Shown: positions 9,494 through 17,935, numbered from the stretch's first letter. The stretch: 64,000 nt of DNA from Salegentibacter salarius (GCF_900168265.1 NZ_FVZF01000013.1:1-64000); one strand, 5' to 3'. A program made the numbers and translations. Notes: generated from the sequence alone by a model not told the origin.

Positions 9494-9697
9494 ATGAATA
9501 ACGTACTTAAAATAGTGCTTCTGGTAATTGGCGTTGGAATGATTGGGTATGGATTATACCGATTAATTACACCAGAGTTTGCTCTGGATGCCGGGCCGTT
9601 ACAAATTGAAGCTCACGGCGATAATACACAGTCTTACGCGATGATTGGTTTTGGTGTTTTGGCACTAATTGGCGGGCTCGCCTTTGGGAAGCGTTAA
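9494..9697 (+). CDS. Small two-helix membrane protein, function unknown
   Basis: 67 residues. Hydrophobic helices lie at about 5-25 and 48-64, and a polar loop of about 20 residues (PLQIEAHGDNTQS) lies between them. The C-terminus GKR is basic. It is preceded by an AT-rich gap shared with the divergent SDR gene and ends 2 bp before the convergent marC stop. The regular helix pattern, glycine-rich helices and clean start support a real gene. I do not assign a family. Confidence 0.6.
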   Translation: MNNVLKIVLLVIGVGMIGYGLYRLITPEFALDAGPLQIEAHGDNTQSYAMIGFGVLALIGGLAFGKR

Positions 9698-9699
9698 CC

Positions 9700-10332
9700 T
9701 TAGTTCAAAGCTGAATTTAATACAGCGATTACTGAAGAGCTGATATATTCTATCCCAATTGCGATTACTATAAAACCGATAATTCGGGAAATAGCGTTAA
9801 TTCCTGAAGCGCCCAGCATCTTCACGATATAATGAGAACTTCTCAAAACCAAGAAAGTCGCTAAACAAACGCCAAGAATGGCAAAAATAGTAATGATCTT
9901 TTCAGAAATTACCGTGTAATCATCATACATTCCAATAAGAAGCGAAATTGATCCCGGTCCTGCCAGCATTGGGATGGCCAGAGGAGTAAGAGAAACACTA
10001 TCCCTCTGAAAAGCATCATTCTTTACTCTTTCTTTTTCCATTCCTTTATGTTTAGAGAAAGAACCGGTAAGTAAAGCAAATCCCGAAGTCACGATAATGA
10101 GTCCGCCGGCAATTCTAAGGGATTCAATGCTGATTCCGAAGAAATGTAAGATGAATCTTCCCGTAAAAAACGAGATTAGAAGAATCACAAAAATGTTTAC
10201 TGCTGTTAACAACGAAGTCCTGGAGCGCTCTGAAGCGGAATACTCTTGTGTTAATCCTACAAAAATAGGCACTGTTCCTAAAGGGTTTATTACCGAAAAC
10301 AGCGCCGCAAATACGTAAATAAATAATTCCAT
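9700..10332 (-). CDS. MarC family integral membrane protein
   Basis: MarC/UPF0056 proteins are six-helix inner-membrane proteins of unknown transport function. With the start at ATG 10332 the protein has 210 residues and begins MELFIYVFAALFSVINPLGT. INPLGTVPIFVGLT is the family signature, repeated in weaker form as LAIPMLAGPGSISLLI in the second half. A longer reading from TTG 10347 adds only MPKKL and is less likely. Its last codons lie 2 bp from the stop of the converging small membrane protein gene. It is probably monocistronic. Confidence 0.88.
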   Translation of the reverse strand: MELFIYVFAALFSVINPLGTVPIFVGLTQEYSASERSRTSLLTAVNIFVILLISFFTGRFILHFFGISIESLRIAGGLIIVTSGFALLTGSFSKHKGMEKERVKNDAFQRDSVSLTPLAIPMLAGPGSISLLIGMYDDYTVISEKIITIFAILGVCLATFLVLRSSHYIVKMLGASGINAISRIIGFIVIAIGIEYISSSVIAVLNSALN

Positions 10333-10439
10333 TAATTTTTTTGGCAAAATTGCAGCAGAAGTACCAATTAAAAATTAAGGGGAGATTAATCTTAGATTAT
10401 CAAAAATAGATGAATCGGGAAACGCTTGTAAACTTATAG

Positions 10440-10865
10440 TTAAAGATCCTGGATTTGGGTAGGAGCATTGTCTGATTTATAATCTAAAATCTTTTTAAAA
10501 TATTTATGTATCGCTGGCGTATCGGCCTTTACCTTAATTTTAGAATGATCTTTATAAATAGAATATTCTTCAGCCTTGCCCTTATAAAGATGAAGTTTAT
10601 AATAAGGAATAACCAGCGCGTAGGTTTCCAGTAAAGACCTGAACATTACTATAATTCCGTTGGGCCGCATTTCAACATTACAGGTATTGGCATTGTTATC
10701 CAGAACCAATAAGTTATGAATATCAATACTGGTATCGGTAATATGTAGTTTTGGAGATCCTGTGCCGTTTAATTTCATTCGCGCAAGCAGCGTAAAAGGC
10801 TTGCCAACTTCCTTATCAATTTTCTCTTTGGTTTTGCTCCGGTTATAGGAGATATTTAATAACAT
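10440..10865 (-). CDS. Conserved hypothetical protein (141 residues)
   Basis: From ATG 10865 the protein runs MLLNISYNRSKTKEKIDKEV to a polar C-terminus. It is rich in beta strands (TLLARMKLNGTGSPKLHITD, IIVMFRSLLETYALVIPYYK), followed by SIYKDHSKIKVKAD and a last helix AIHKYFKKILDY. The fold may be a small PH-like or mixed alpha/beta domain, but that is only a guess from strand order. The open frame extends to 11075, inside argS. That extension crosses a likely -7 box on this strand at 10928-10921 and is not believed. ATG 10910 (MSMSRS) is an alternative start. Confidence 0.65.
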   Translation of the reverse strand: MLLNISYNRSKTKEKIDKEVGKPFTLLARMKLNGTGSPKLHITDTSIDIHNLLVLDNNANTCNVEMRPNGIIVMFRSLLETYALVIPYYKLHLYKGKAEEYSIYKDHSKIKVKADTPAIHKYFKKILDYKSDNAPTQIQDL

Positions 10866-10964
10866 AGCTTTTTGTTTAAAGATAAGTAAATTACTTCGGG
10901 ACATGCTCATGAAGTATTCACAAAAATAATTTACAATTTCGAGACAAGTCTTGGTGCATTTAAT

Positions 10965-10977
10965 CTCGATTATCGAG
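10965..10977. promoter_or_regulatory. 13-bp perfect palindrome CTCGATTATCGAG, copy 1 (possible operator)
   Basis: It lies between the divergent conserved hypothetical gene and argS, just upstream of the expected -33 region of the argS promoter. A 17-base identical stretch (AATCTCGATTATCGAGT) occurs again at 26539-26555 ahead of another gene. Its symmetry and two upstream placements suggest a protein-binding site; the protein is unknown. Confidence 0.4.
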
Positions 10978-11006
10978 TAAATTATAGGCAAAAGCCTATT
11001 TTCTGT

Positions 11007-11014
11007 TATCTTTG
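11007..11014 (+). promoter_or_regulatory. -7 promoter box (TATCTTTG) for argS
   Basis: Exact TAnnTTTG match 32 bp ahead of the argS ATG. No clear TTG is seen 17-23 bp upstream. Confidence 0.6.
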
Positions 11015-11045
11015 CAGGGCTTAAAACAATAAATAGAAGTAAGAA

Positions 11046-12827
11046 ATGAAACTCCAAAGTACCCTCGCTACCCACGTAAAAGATGCTGTTAAAAAGATCT
11101 ATGATGTTGAAATTGATAACTTAGAATTTCAGCCTACACGTAAGGATTTTGAAGGAGATATTACTTTGGTTACTTTCCCAATGCTGAAAACGCTCAAAAC
11201 CAATCCTGTGAAATTGGGTGAAGAAATTGGAAATTATTTAACTGAAAATGTTGCAGAAGTTTCTGGATTTAATGTGGTGAAAGGCTTTTTGAACATTGTT
11301 TTAAGCGATGCCTATTTTCTCGATTTTTTCAGTGAAATGAAAGATAGAAAAGATTTTGGGATACTTCCCGCTGCAGAAGATGCTAAAGGGATTATGGTTG
11401 AATATTCTTCGCCAAATACCAATAAACCATTGCACTTAGGGCATATTAGGAATATCCTTTTAGGATTTTCTGTTGCAGAAATTTTAAGTGCTGCCGGAAA
11501 TAAAGCCTATAAAACCCAGATCATTAACGATCGTGGTATTCATATTTGTAAATCTATGTTAGCCTGGGAGCGCTTCGGGAATGGAGAAACTCCACAATCT
11601 GCCGGCATAAAAGGAGATAAACTGGTTGGGAATTATTACATAAAGTTTGACCAGGAATACAAAAAGGAGATTTCCGAATTAATGGAAACCAAAGGGATCT
11701 CTGAGGAAGCCGCGAAAGCTGAAGCTCCAATTTTAGTGGAAGCCAAGCAAATGTTGCTGAAATGGGAAGCCGGCGATCCGGAAGTGGTTGCGCTTTGGGA
11801 GAAAATGAATCAATGGGTGTATGATGGTTTTGAAAAAACCTACGATGCCTTAGGAGTAGATTTCGATAAAAATTATTACGAAAGTGATACTTACCTTTTA
11901 GGTAAAGATGTAGTGAACCAGGGACTCGAAAAAGGTGTTTTCTATAAAAAGGAAGACGGTAGTGTTTGGATAGATCTTACCGATGAAGGCCTGGATGAAA
12001 AAATAGTTTTACGAAGCGATGGGACTGCTGTCTATATGACGCAGGATATTGGAACCGCCATTCAAAGAGTAAAAGATTTTGATATTAGCGGGATGGTTTA
12101 TACCGTTGGGAACGAGCAGGACTATCACTTTAAAGTTTTATTTTTAATTCTGAAGAAACTCGGATTTGACTGGGCAGATTACCTGTATCATTTAAGCTAT
12201 GGGATGGTAGATTTGCCTGGCGGAAAGATGAAAAGTAGGGAAGGAACCGTTGTAGATGCCGATGATCTTATTGCTGAAATGACCGAAACTGCAAGAAATA
12301 TTTCTGAAGAATTAGGGAAATTAGACGGTTATACCGAAGTTGAAAAAGAAGAGCTCTACCGAATAATAGGATTAGGGGCTTTGAAATATTATATTTTAAA
12401 AGTAGATCCTAAAAAACGAATCTTATTTAATCCTGAAGAATCTGTAGATTTCCAGGGGAATACCGGCCCATTTATTCAATATACCTACGCCAGAATTCAA
12501 TCTATAATTAGAAAAGCCGATTTTGATTTTAAAAAACCGGTAGCCGATGGTTATAAATTTCACGAAAAAGAACGTTCGTTAATCAAGCAACTTCAGTTAT
12601 ATCCTGAAACAATTCAGTTGGCTGCAGAAAATCATAGTCCGGCTTTAATAGCTAATTACACTTACGATCTGGTAAAAGAATTCAATTCATTTTATCAAAA
12701 TGTAACGATTCTGGGTACTGAGGATATTACCGAAAAAACCTTAAGAGTGCAATTGGCAAATAGTGTGGGTAATGTGATAAAATCTTCTTTTGGCTTATTG
12801 GGAATCCAGGTGCCTGAAAGAATGTAG
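11046..12827 (+). CDS. argS: Arginyl-tRNA synthetase
   Basis: Charges tRNA-Arg with arginine; a cytoplasmic class I enzyme of 593 residues. The N-terminal Add-1 domain (about 1-90) recognises the tRNA D-loop. The class I HIGH signature is present as HLGH (H130, H133) within SSPNTNKPLHLGH. The KMSK equivalent is GGKMKSREGTVVD (about 397-409). The C-terminal helical DALR anticodon-binding domain shows FIQYTYARIQSI and ends LLGIQVPERM, the usual family C-terminus. A -7 box at 11007 gives a short leader. A 356-bp gap follows before ffh. Confidence 0.97.
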   Translation: MKLQSTLATHVKDAVKKIYDVEIDNLEFQPTRKDFEGDITLVTFPMLKTLKTNPVKLGEEIGNYLTENVAEVSGFNVVKGFLNIVLSDAYFLDFFSEMKDRKDFGILPAAEDAKGIMVEYSSPNTNKPLHLGHIRNILLGFSVAEILSAAGNKAYKTQIINDRGIHICKSMLAWERFGNGETPQSAGIKGDKLVGNYYIKFDQEYKKEISELMETKGISEEAAKAEAPILVEAKQMLLKWEAGDPEVVALWEKMNQWVYDGFEKTYDALGVDFDKNYYESDTYLLGKDVVNQGLEKGVFYKKEDGSVWIDLTDEGLDEKIVLRSDGTAVYMTQDIGTAIQRVKDFDISGMVYTVGNEQDYHFKVLFLILKKLGFDWADYLYHLSYGMVDLPGGKMKSREGTVVDADDLIAEMTETARNISEELGKLDGYTEVEKEELYRIIGLGALKYYILKVDPKKRILFNPEESVDFQGNTGPFIQYTYARIQSIIRKADFDFKKPVADGYKFHEKERSLIKQLQLYPETIQLAAENHSPALIANYTYDLVKEFNSFYQNVTILGTEDITEKTLRVQLANSVGNVIKSSFGLLGIQVPERM

Positions 12828-12953
12828 AAAGCCCCTGGCCCAGGAAGCGAGACTAAAGGCTGAGGATTTTAATTTTAGATTTTAACAAAAAGGAAAACAG
12901 AGAATCGACAATTGAGAACTGAAATAAAAGTTTTCACTTCAGGCTCAAATCAT

Positions 12954-12961
12954 TAAATTTG
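12954..12961 (+). promoter_or_regulatory. Possible -7 box (TAAATTTG) for ffh
   Basis: Matches TAnnTTTG but has no TTG at -33. If used, ffh would have a leader of roughly 215 nt carrying the two palindromes at 13020-13089. Confidence 0.35.
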
Positions 12962-13019
12962 CAATTCGTTGAAAAAGCGAATGTATAAAGCTTATTGAAA
13001 TAGAAGGAGTTTTATGTCT

Positions 13020-13089
13020 CCTGCAAGGTTTATAAATCCTTGTAGGTATTGCTGATTTTAAACCTACGAGGGGTAAAAATCCTGGTAGG
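13020..13089. repeat. Two tandem imperfect palindromes upstream of ffh
   Basis: CCTGCAAGG...CCTTGTAGG (13020-13046) and CCTACGAGG...CCTGGTAGG (13063-13089) each form a 9-bp arm pair with one mismatch and share the CCT(A/G)...GTAGG outline. The rest of the argS-ffh gap (12828-13183) shows no gene and no clear terminator. Confidence 0.55.
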
Positions 13090-13183
13090 AGGATGAATTT
13101 TAAGTTTTAAAATATAGAGGCTTGCCTCAGCTAAATTATACTCTTTTCCAATTGTTTGGGAGAGATAAAACCACAGGAAAATT

Positions 13184-14512
13184 ATGTTTGATAGTTTAAG
13201 TGATAAGTTAGATAATGCCTTACACGTTTTAAAAGGCCACGGTCAAATTACCGAGGTAAACGTTGCCGAAACTTTAAAAGAAGTGAGACGGGCTTTGGTG
13301 GATGCCGATGTGAACTATAAAATAGCCAAAGACTTTACCAATGTTGTAAAGGAAAAGGCTTTGGGACAGGACGTTTTAACCGCCCTGAAACCAGGTCAGA
13401 TAATGGTAAAGTTGGTAAAGGATGAACTTACCCAGTTAATGGGGGGGGAGGCCGAAGGTATTAATCTTTCGGGAGATCCTTCTGTTATTCTTATGTCTGG
13501 ATTACAGGGTAGTGGTAAAACAACTTTTTCCGGAAAACTAGCTAATTTTCTAAAAACTAAAAAGACCAAAAAACCACTTTTGGTTGCTTGTGATGTTTAT
13601 CGTCCTGCGGCTATTAACCAGTTGCACGTAGTTGGTGAGCAGGTTGGGGTTGAGGTGTTTTCAGATGAAGGGAACCAGGATCCTGTATCTATTTCTAAAG
13701 CTGCAATTGCGTATGCTAAGCAAAATGGACATAATGTAGTAATTATAGATACTGCTGGTCGTTTAGCTGTAGATGAGGCGATGATGACCGAGATCTCGAA
13801 TATTCACGAAGCAATTCAACCTCACGAAACTTTATTCGTGGTAGATTCTATGACGGGTCAGGATGCGGTGAATACTGCAAAGACCTTTAATGAAAGATTG
13901 AATTTTGACGGGGTAATCCTTACAAAATTAGATGGAGATACTCGTGGTGGTGCAGCGATTTCAATTAAATCGGTAGTTAACAAGCCTATTAAGTTTATTG
14001 GTACCGGTGAGAAAATGGACGCACTGGATGTGTTCTATCCAGACCGTATGGCCGATAGAATTCTTGGGATGGGAGATGTTGTGTCTCTTGTAGAACGTGC
14101 CCAGGAACAATATGATGAAGAAGAAGCAAGAAAACTTCAGAAGAAAATTGCTAAGAACCAGTTTGGTTTTGACGATTTTCTGAAGCAATTGCAGCAAATT
14201 AAGAAAATGGGGTCTATGAAAGACCTTATGGGAATGATTCCGGGAGCCGGAAAAATGTTGAAAGATGTAGATATTGATGATGATGCCTTTAAAGGAATTG
14301 AAGCAATAATCCACTCAATGACTCCCGAGGAGCGCAGCAACCCAAAAGTTATAAATTCAAGCCGAAAGAAACGAATTAGTAAAGGTTCGGGAACATCGGT
14401 ACAGGAAGTTAACCAACTGTTGAAGCAATTCAACCAGATGGGTAAAATGATGAAGATGATGCAAGGTGGCGGTGGCCAGAAGATGATGCAGATGATGAAA
14501 GGAATGAAATAG
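13184..14512 (+). CDS. ffh: Signal recognition particle protein Ffh
   Basis: SRP54 GTPase that binds signal sequences and 4.5S RNA and docks nascent chains at FtsY. It has 442 residues in NG plus M layout. The N helical bundle covers about 1-90 and GLQGSGKTTFSGKLA (P-loop) about 106-120. DTAGRLAVDE is G3, TKLDGDTRGGAA is the insertion/G4 region, and GTGEKMDAL is G5. The M domain (from about 325) contains KQLQQIKKMGSMKDLMGMIPG and SRKKRISKGSGTSVQEVN, and ends in a Met-rich tail (KMMKMMQGGGGQKMMQMMKG). The four-helix-bundle gene begins 33 bp after the stop. Confidence 0.98.
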   Translation: MFDSLSDKLDNALHVLKGHGQITEVNVAETLKEVRRALVDADVNYKIAKDFTNVVKEKALGQDVLTALKPGQIMVKLVKDELTQLMGGEAEGINLSGDPSVILMSGLQGSGKTTFSGKLANFLKTKKTKKPLLVACDVYRPAAINQLHVVGEQVGVEVFSDEGNQDPVSISKAAIAYAKQNGHNVVIIDTAGRLAVDEAMMTEISNIHEAIQPHETLFVVDSMTGQDAVNTAKTFNERLNFDGVILTKLDGDTRGGAAISIKSVVNKPIKFIGTGEKMDALDVFYPDRMADRILGMGDVVSLVERAQEQYDEEEARKLQKKIAKNQFGFDDFLKQLQQIKKMGSMKDLMGMIPGAGKMLKDVDIDDDAFKGIEAIIHSMTPEERSNPKVINSSRKKRISKGSGTSVQEVNQLLKQFNQMGKMMKMMQGGGGQKMMQMMKGMK

Positions 14513-14530
14513 TTTGCAGTATTTAAGTAT

Positions 14531-14542
14531 GCAGTTAGCAGT
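14531..14542 (+). repeat. Left arm of inverted repeat flanking the S23/IVS gene
   Basis: GCAGTTAGCAGT lies just before the ATG at 14546. It is the exact inverse complement of ACTGCTAACTGC at 14913-14924; a further partial copy, ACTGCTAACTG, is at 14934-14944. Confidence 0.75.
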
Positions 14543-14545
14543 AAA

Positions 14546-14920
14546 ATGAGTTTCAAAACCTTATACGCTTATCAAAAAGCTTTTGATCTAGCAATGGAAG
14601 TTTTTAAGCTTTCCAAAACTTTTCCTACGGAAGAAAGATTTGCTTTGAGCAATCAAATCATACGGTCCTCAAGGAGTGTATGTTCTGCAATAGCTGAAGC
14701 TTATCGAAAAAGAGAATATCCTAAATATTTTACAAATAAACTTACAGATGCTGACTCTGAGAATGCTGAAACACAATTATGGCTTGACTTTGCTGAAGCT
14801 TGTAATTACTTACCAGAAAAGCATAAGATAGTTTTGCAATCCCAAAGCGAGGAGGTTGGGAAACTTATAAATTACATGAAAAATAATCCCGGTAAATTTG
14901 GAGTCAAAACTGACTGCTAA
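14546..14920 (+). CDS. Four-helix bundle protein (S23/IVS, Avd-like family)
   Basis: 124 residues: MSFKTLYAYQKAFDLAMEVF, then TFPTEERFALSNQIIRSSRSV and SAIAEAYRKREYP. This is the signature of the S23 family, first seen in 23S rRNA intervening sequences and related to the Avd protein of diversity-generating retroelements. The family forms pentameric four-helix bundles that can bind nucleic acid; its role when it stands alone is unknown. It is wedged between ffh and folD and bracketed by 12-bp inverted repeats. The right repeat contains its own stop codon (TAA within CTGCTAACTGC). No reverse transcriptase or rRNA lies nearby. Confidence 0.9.
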   Translation: MSFKTLYAYQKAFDLAMEVFKLSKTFPTEERFALSNQIIRSSRSVCSAIAEAYRKREYPKYFTNKLTDADSENAETQLWLDFAEACNYLPEKHKIVLQSQSEEVGKLINYMKNNPGKFGVKTDC

Positions 14921-14944
14921 CTGCCAACTAATTACTGCTAACTG
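14913..14944 (-). repeat. Right arm(s) of inverted repeat flanking the S23/IVS gene
   Basis: ACTGCTAACTGC (14913-14924) and a second partial copy ACTGCTAACTG (14934-14944) oppose the left arm at 14531-14542. The first copy overlaps the stop codon of the S23 gene; the second ends 2 bp before the folD ATG. Confidence 0.75.
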
Positions 14945-14946
14945 AG

Positions 14947-15855
14947 ATGACTATTTTAGACGGAAAAAAAACCAGCAACGATATTAAAGACGAGATTGCT
15001 GCTGAGGTTGAAAAGATTAAAAAAAGAGGTGAAAAAGTACCTCATTTAGCTGCAATTATCGTTGGGAACGACGGCGCCAGCTTAACCTATGTAAATGCAA
15101 AAGTAAAATCCTGTAAACGCGTTGGTTTTGAATCTTCTCTTTATAGATTACCAAATACGGTAAGTGAATTGGAACTTCTTGATAAGATTGAAGAGCTAAA
15201 TCAAAATGACGATATAGACGGATTTATTGTTCAGTTGCCACTGCCACCGCAAATTGACACCCAAAAAGTACTAAATGCTGTAGATCCAGATAAAGATGTA
15301 GACGGTTTTCACCCTACTAACTTTGGGAAAATGGCTTTGGATATGACGTCTTTTATTCCTGCTACTCCCTTTGGGATTTTGGAATTACTGGAGCGTTATG
15401 ATATTCCGACTAAAGGAAAACATACCGTAGTGATTGGCAGAAGTTACATTGTAGGTAGACCAATGAGTATCCTGATGGGACGAAGTGGTTTCCCCGGAAA
15501 CTCAACCGTAACCTTAACTCACGAATTCACTAAGAATATTACACAAATCACTTCTCAGGCCGATATTATTATTATCGCGGTTGGAATTCCAGATTTTCTG
15601 AAAGCGGAAATGATTAAGGATGACGCCGTTATTATTGACGTTGGAATTACCAGGGTGCCAAACGATGAGGCTGAAAAAGGCTATGTAATTAAAGGTGATG
15701 TTGACTTTGAGAATGTAAGCAAACGTGCATCTTATATAACGCCTGTGCCGGGTGGAGTAGGACCAATGACGGTTTCTATGTTGCTTAAAAATACACTGTT
15801 GGCCACAGAACGCCATAAAAAAAGAGCAAAGGAAAGAAGTAAGGCTAATAAATAA
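14947..15855 (+). CDS. folD: Bifunctional methylenetetrahydrofolate dehydrogenase/cyclohydrolase
   Basis: Interconverts 5,10-methylene-, methenyl- and 10-formyl-tetrahydrofolate for purine and formyl-methionine synthesis, using NADP+. It has 302 residues. The catalytic-domain motif is YVNAKVKSCKRVGF (the Lys of YxxxK) at about 44-57, and QLPLPPQID is the second signature. DKDVDGFHPTNFG closes the active site. IGRSYIVGRPMSILM begins the NADP-binding Rossmann part, and PVPGGVGPMTVSMLLKNT is the C-terminal signature. The ATG at 14947 abuts the repeat flanking the S23 gene. A terminator follows at 15881. Confidence 0.98.
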   Translation: MTILDGKKTSNDIKDEIAAEVEKIKKRGEKVPHLAAIIVGNDGASLTYVNAKVKSCKRVGFESSLYRLPNTVSELELLDKIEELNQNDDIDGFIVQLPLPPQIDTQKVLNAVDPDKDVDGFHPTNFGKMALDMTSFIPATPFGILELLERYDIPTKGKHTVVIGRSYIVGRPMSILMGRSGFPGNSTVTLTHEFTKNITQITSQADIIIIAVGIPDFLKAEMIKDDAVIIDVGITRVPNDEAEKGYVIKGDVDFENVSKRASYITPVPGGVGPMTVSMLLKNTLLATERHKKRAKERSKANK

Positions 15856-15880
15856 CTTTTAGAAGTTTAGCTATAAAAGA

Positions 15881-15928
15881 AATCCTATCAATCTAAATGT
15901 TATTTTTAGAGGTTGATAGGATTTTTTT
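15881..15928 (+). terminator. Terminator after folD
   Basis: AATCCTATCAA (15881-15891) pairs with TTGATAGGATT (15913-15923) around a loop that can itself pair (TCTAAA/TTTAGA), and seven T follow. It lies between convergent genes but has its T run on the plus side. Confidence 0.85.
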
Positions 15929-15952
15929 ATTGTTTTAATTTAAATTATAGAA

Positions 15953-16354
15953 TTATTCTTCTTCCAGCTTCCAATCTAGATATTTATGAAGATCTGTTTC
16001 AATAAATCTTAAGGTAACGGTCAAAATTGCAAAATCATCTACGTAACCTAATCCCGGGATAAAATCTGGCATTAGGTCTAAGGGGTTTAAAACATATAGA
16101 AGGGCAAAAGCTATAGAGGCGATGGTGAACCAGGGCACACTGCTGTAAACGCCTTTTCTATAATCCTGGAGCATCCCAAACATTAATTTCCCGAGTTCGG
16201 TATACTTTCTTAAGGTGCTTGAATTAACAATTTTATCTTCTATTGTATCCTGGTTTTTTGCCGCAATTTCTACGTCTCCATCTTTTACTTTGGCAACACC
16301 TTTTTTTAGGTATTCCTCATCAATCTCTTTCTTCTTTTTACTGAACATATTCAT
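15953..16354 (-). CDS. YkvA/DUF1232 family membrane protein
   Basis: 133 residues. The N-terminal half is charged and likely cytoplasmic. The C-terminal DUF1232 core is one hydrophobic hairpin, with VPWFTIASIAFALLYVLNP followed by LDLMPDFIPGLGYVDDFAIL, which is the family signature. The function of the family is unknown. It is the last gene of a leftward group: the AI-2E permease gene ends 31 bp upstream, so co-transcription is likely. Confidence 0.88.
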   Translation of the reverse strand: MNMFSKKKKEIDEEYLKKGVAKVKDGDVEIAAKNQDTIEDKIVNSSTLRKYTELGKLMFGMLQDYRKGVYSSVPWFTIASIAFALLYVLNPLDLMPDFIPGLGYVDDFAILTVTLRFIETDLHKYLDWKLEEE

Positions 16355-16385
16355 AATTCTTCATTTTGTTGATTAGTAGTTATTT

Positions 16386-17405
16386 TTAAAGTCGGTCGTG
16401 GGCATTACCATATTCCTTTTTATAAATCTTCAGAATTAATAAAAACAGGGATATGAGTAAAGGCCCAAAAATTAATCCAATAAAACCAAAAAGCTGGACC
16501 CCTACAATTACACCAAATATGGTAATAAGGGGGTGCACTGCTGCCAGCCTATCTAAAATATAAAGCCTAATTAAATTATCTGTAGATCCAACCACCACAA
16601 AACCATAGATTAACATGGCTATAGCTTGCCAATTATCGCCCTGGGCTATCAAAAGTATTACCACGGGAATAATACCAATGGCAGTGCCTATAAACGGGAT
16701 CATAGAACCTATAGCGGTTATTACAAACCAAAAGAAGGGGTCTGGCACGCCTAAGATCAAATATCCAATAAGCGCTATAATTCCCTGGAAAATTGCTACA
16801 AGAGGAATTCCCAATGCGTTAGATCTTACCAGTTGGTCACTTTCCTTTCCTATTATTTTTAAATTTTCATTGCCTAAAGGAATATATGAAATGAGTGAAG
16901 ATTTCATAGAATCCCGTTTCACCAGCATATAATAAAGCATAAAATACATAATCCCGATAGCGATAAATGCATTAAATGTGCCGCCCGCCAGACTTTGTAA
17001 ATTGTCAGACATCCAGTTGGTGATAGATGAAGTCTCAATAGAATCGCTTAAACTGTAACCTATATAAGTTTCGGCTTCGGTTAATTGTTCTTTTACAGCT
17101 CTAATTACCCGTTCTGAATTAGCAACTGCCTTACTCACTTTAGAGGATAGCATAATTACAATTAATGTAATGGGTACCAGGATTCCCACGAAAGAGCCCG
17201 CCATTAAAAGTGCTGCCGCTACCGGTGGTTTCCAGCCTCGCGCCAGCAATTTTTCCATCCAGTTACGCAAAAGAACATATAAGGTAATCGCTCCCAAAAC
17301 CCCGGACAGGTAAGGGATAATTTCTTTAAAAATTAAAACCGTTAAAAATAGGATGAGCATTAGCACGAAAATTTGTCGTACCAGTGCCGGTTTTAATCTA
17401 TTCAT
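16386..17405 (-). CDS. AI-2E family transporter (TqsA/YdiK type permease)
   Basis: 339 residues with about eight membrane segments. There are two at the N-terminus (IFVLMLILFLTVLIF, LSGVLGAITLYVLLR), one around 58-80, and five in the C-terminal half. The C-terminal half carries the family hallmarks VPDPFFWFVITAIGSMIPFIGTA and HPLITIFGVIVGVQLFGFIGLIFGP. The family is named after an E. coli autoinducer-2 exporter but includes Na+/H+ and unknown exporters, so no substrate is assigned. It lies 18 bp after the VOC gene and 31 bp before the DUF1232 gene in a presumed operon. Confidence 0.92.
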   Translation of the reverse strand: MNRLKPALVRQIFVLMLILFLTVLIFKEIIPYLSGVLGAITLYVLLRNWMEKLLARGWKPPVAAALLMAGSFVGILVPITLIVIMLSSKVSKAVANSERVIRAVKEQLTEAETYIGYSLSDSIETSSITNWMSDNLQSLAGGTFNAFIAIGIMYFMLYYMLVKRDSMKSSLISYIPLGNENLKIIGKESDQLVRSNALGIPLVAIFQGIIALIGYLILGVPDPFFWFVITAIGSMIPFIGTAIGIIPVVILLIAQGDNWQAIAMLIYGFVVVGSTDNLIRLYILDRLAAVHPLITIFGVIVGVQLFGFIGLIFGPLLISLFLLILKIYKKEYGNAHDRL

Positions 17406-17423
17406 ATTTTAGTAGTTGGTTGG

Positions 17424-17846
17424 TTATTTTGCAAATAGTTGTTCTTTATTTTTAAAGGCTTTGAATTCCAGGGCATTTCCGCAGGGATCTTTAAAGAACA
17501 TTGTAGCTTGCTCGCCAACCTGTCCCTCAAAACGAATGTACGGTTCAATTTCAAATTCAATATTTTTGGATTTCAGTAAATTGGCAAACTCCTGAAAAAC
17601 ATCCCATTCCAGGACTACCCCAAAATGCGGTACGGGAACATCCTTACCATCTACCGGATTACTGTGCGCTTTTTCGGTTTCTTCTGCGGGTTTATAATGA
17701 ATAACCAACTGGTGGCCGAAAAAATTGAAATCTACCCAGTGATCACTGCTACGGCCTTCGCCGCAACCCAGGGTTTCCTTATAAAATTGTCTTGCTTTTT
17801 GTAAATCTGAAACCGGTATGGCTAAATGAAATGGCTGTACCTTCAT
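17424..17846 (-). CDS. VOC family (glyoxalase/bleomycin-resistance-like) protein
   Basis: 140 residues in two beta-alpha-beta-beta-beta modules. It opens with [22 protein letters not shown] and closes with [16 protein letters not shown], the typical metal-ligand Glu region of vicinal-oxygen-chelate proteins. H8 and E131 or neighbouring residues could bind a metal. Members include isomerases, dioxygenases and resistance proteins, and nothing visible fixes the substrate. It is the first gene of the leftward group with the AI-2E permease. Confidence 0.88.
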   Translation of the reverse strand: MKVQPFHLAIPVSDLQKARQFYKETLGCGEGRSSDHWVDFNFFGHQLVIHYKPAEETEKAHSNPVDGKDVPVPHFGVVLEWDVFQEFANLLKSKNIEFEIEPYIRFEGQVGEQATMFFKDPCGNALEFKAFKNKEQLFAK

Positions 17847-17935
17847 AAATCTTAACTTAGTTAATCTAAAATTCTACGCAATTAAAATTAACATGTAATC
17901 TTAACATGCCGGCAAGCCATTGCGCTAATAATGTG

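Noticed and set aside
10866-11075. N-terminal extension of the conserved hypothetical gene into argS
   Set aside because: Crosses the argS start, the 10965 palindrome and a minus-strand -7 box; the shorter start at 10865 is consistent with all three.
14137-14556. 139-codon open frame on the minus strand, overlapping ffh
   Set aside because: Runs antisense through the Met- and Gly-rich ffh M domain. Its hydrophobic look is the mirror of Met/Lys codons, and ffh is certain.
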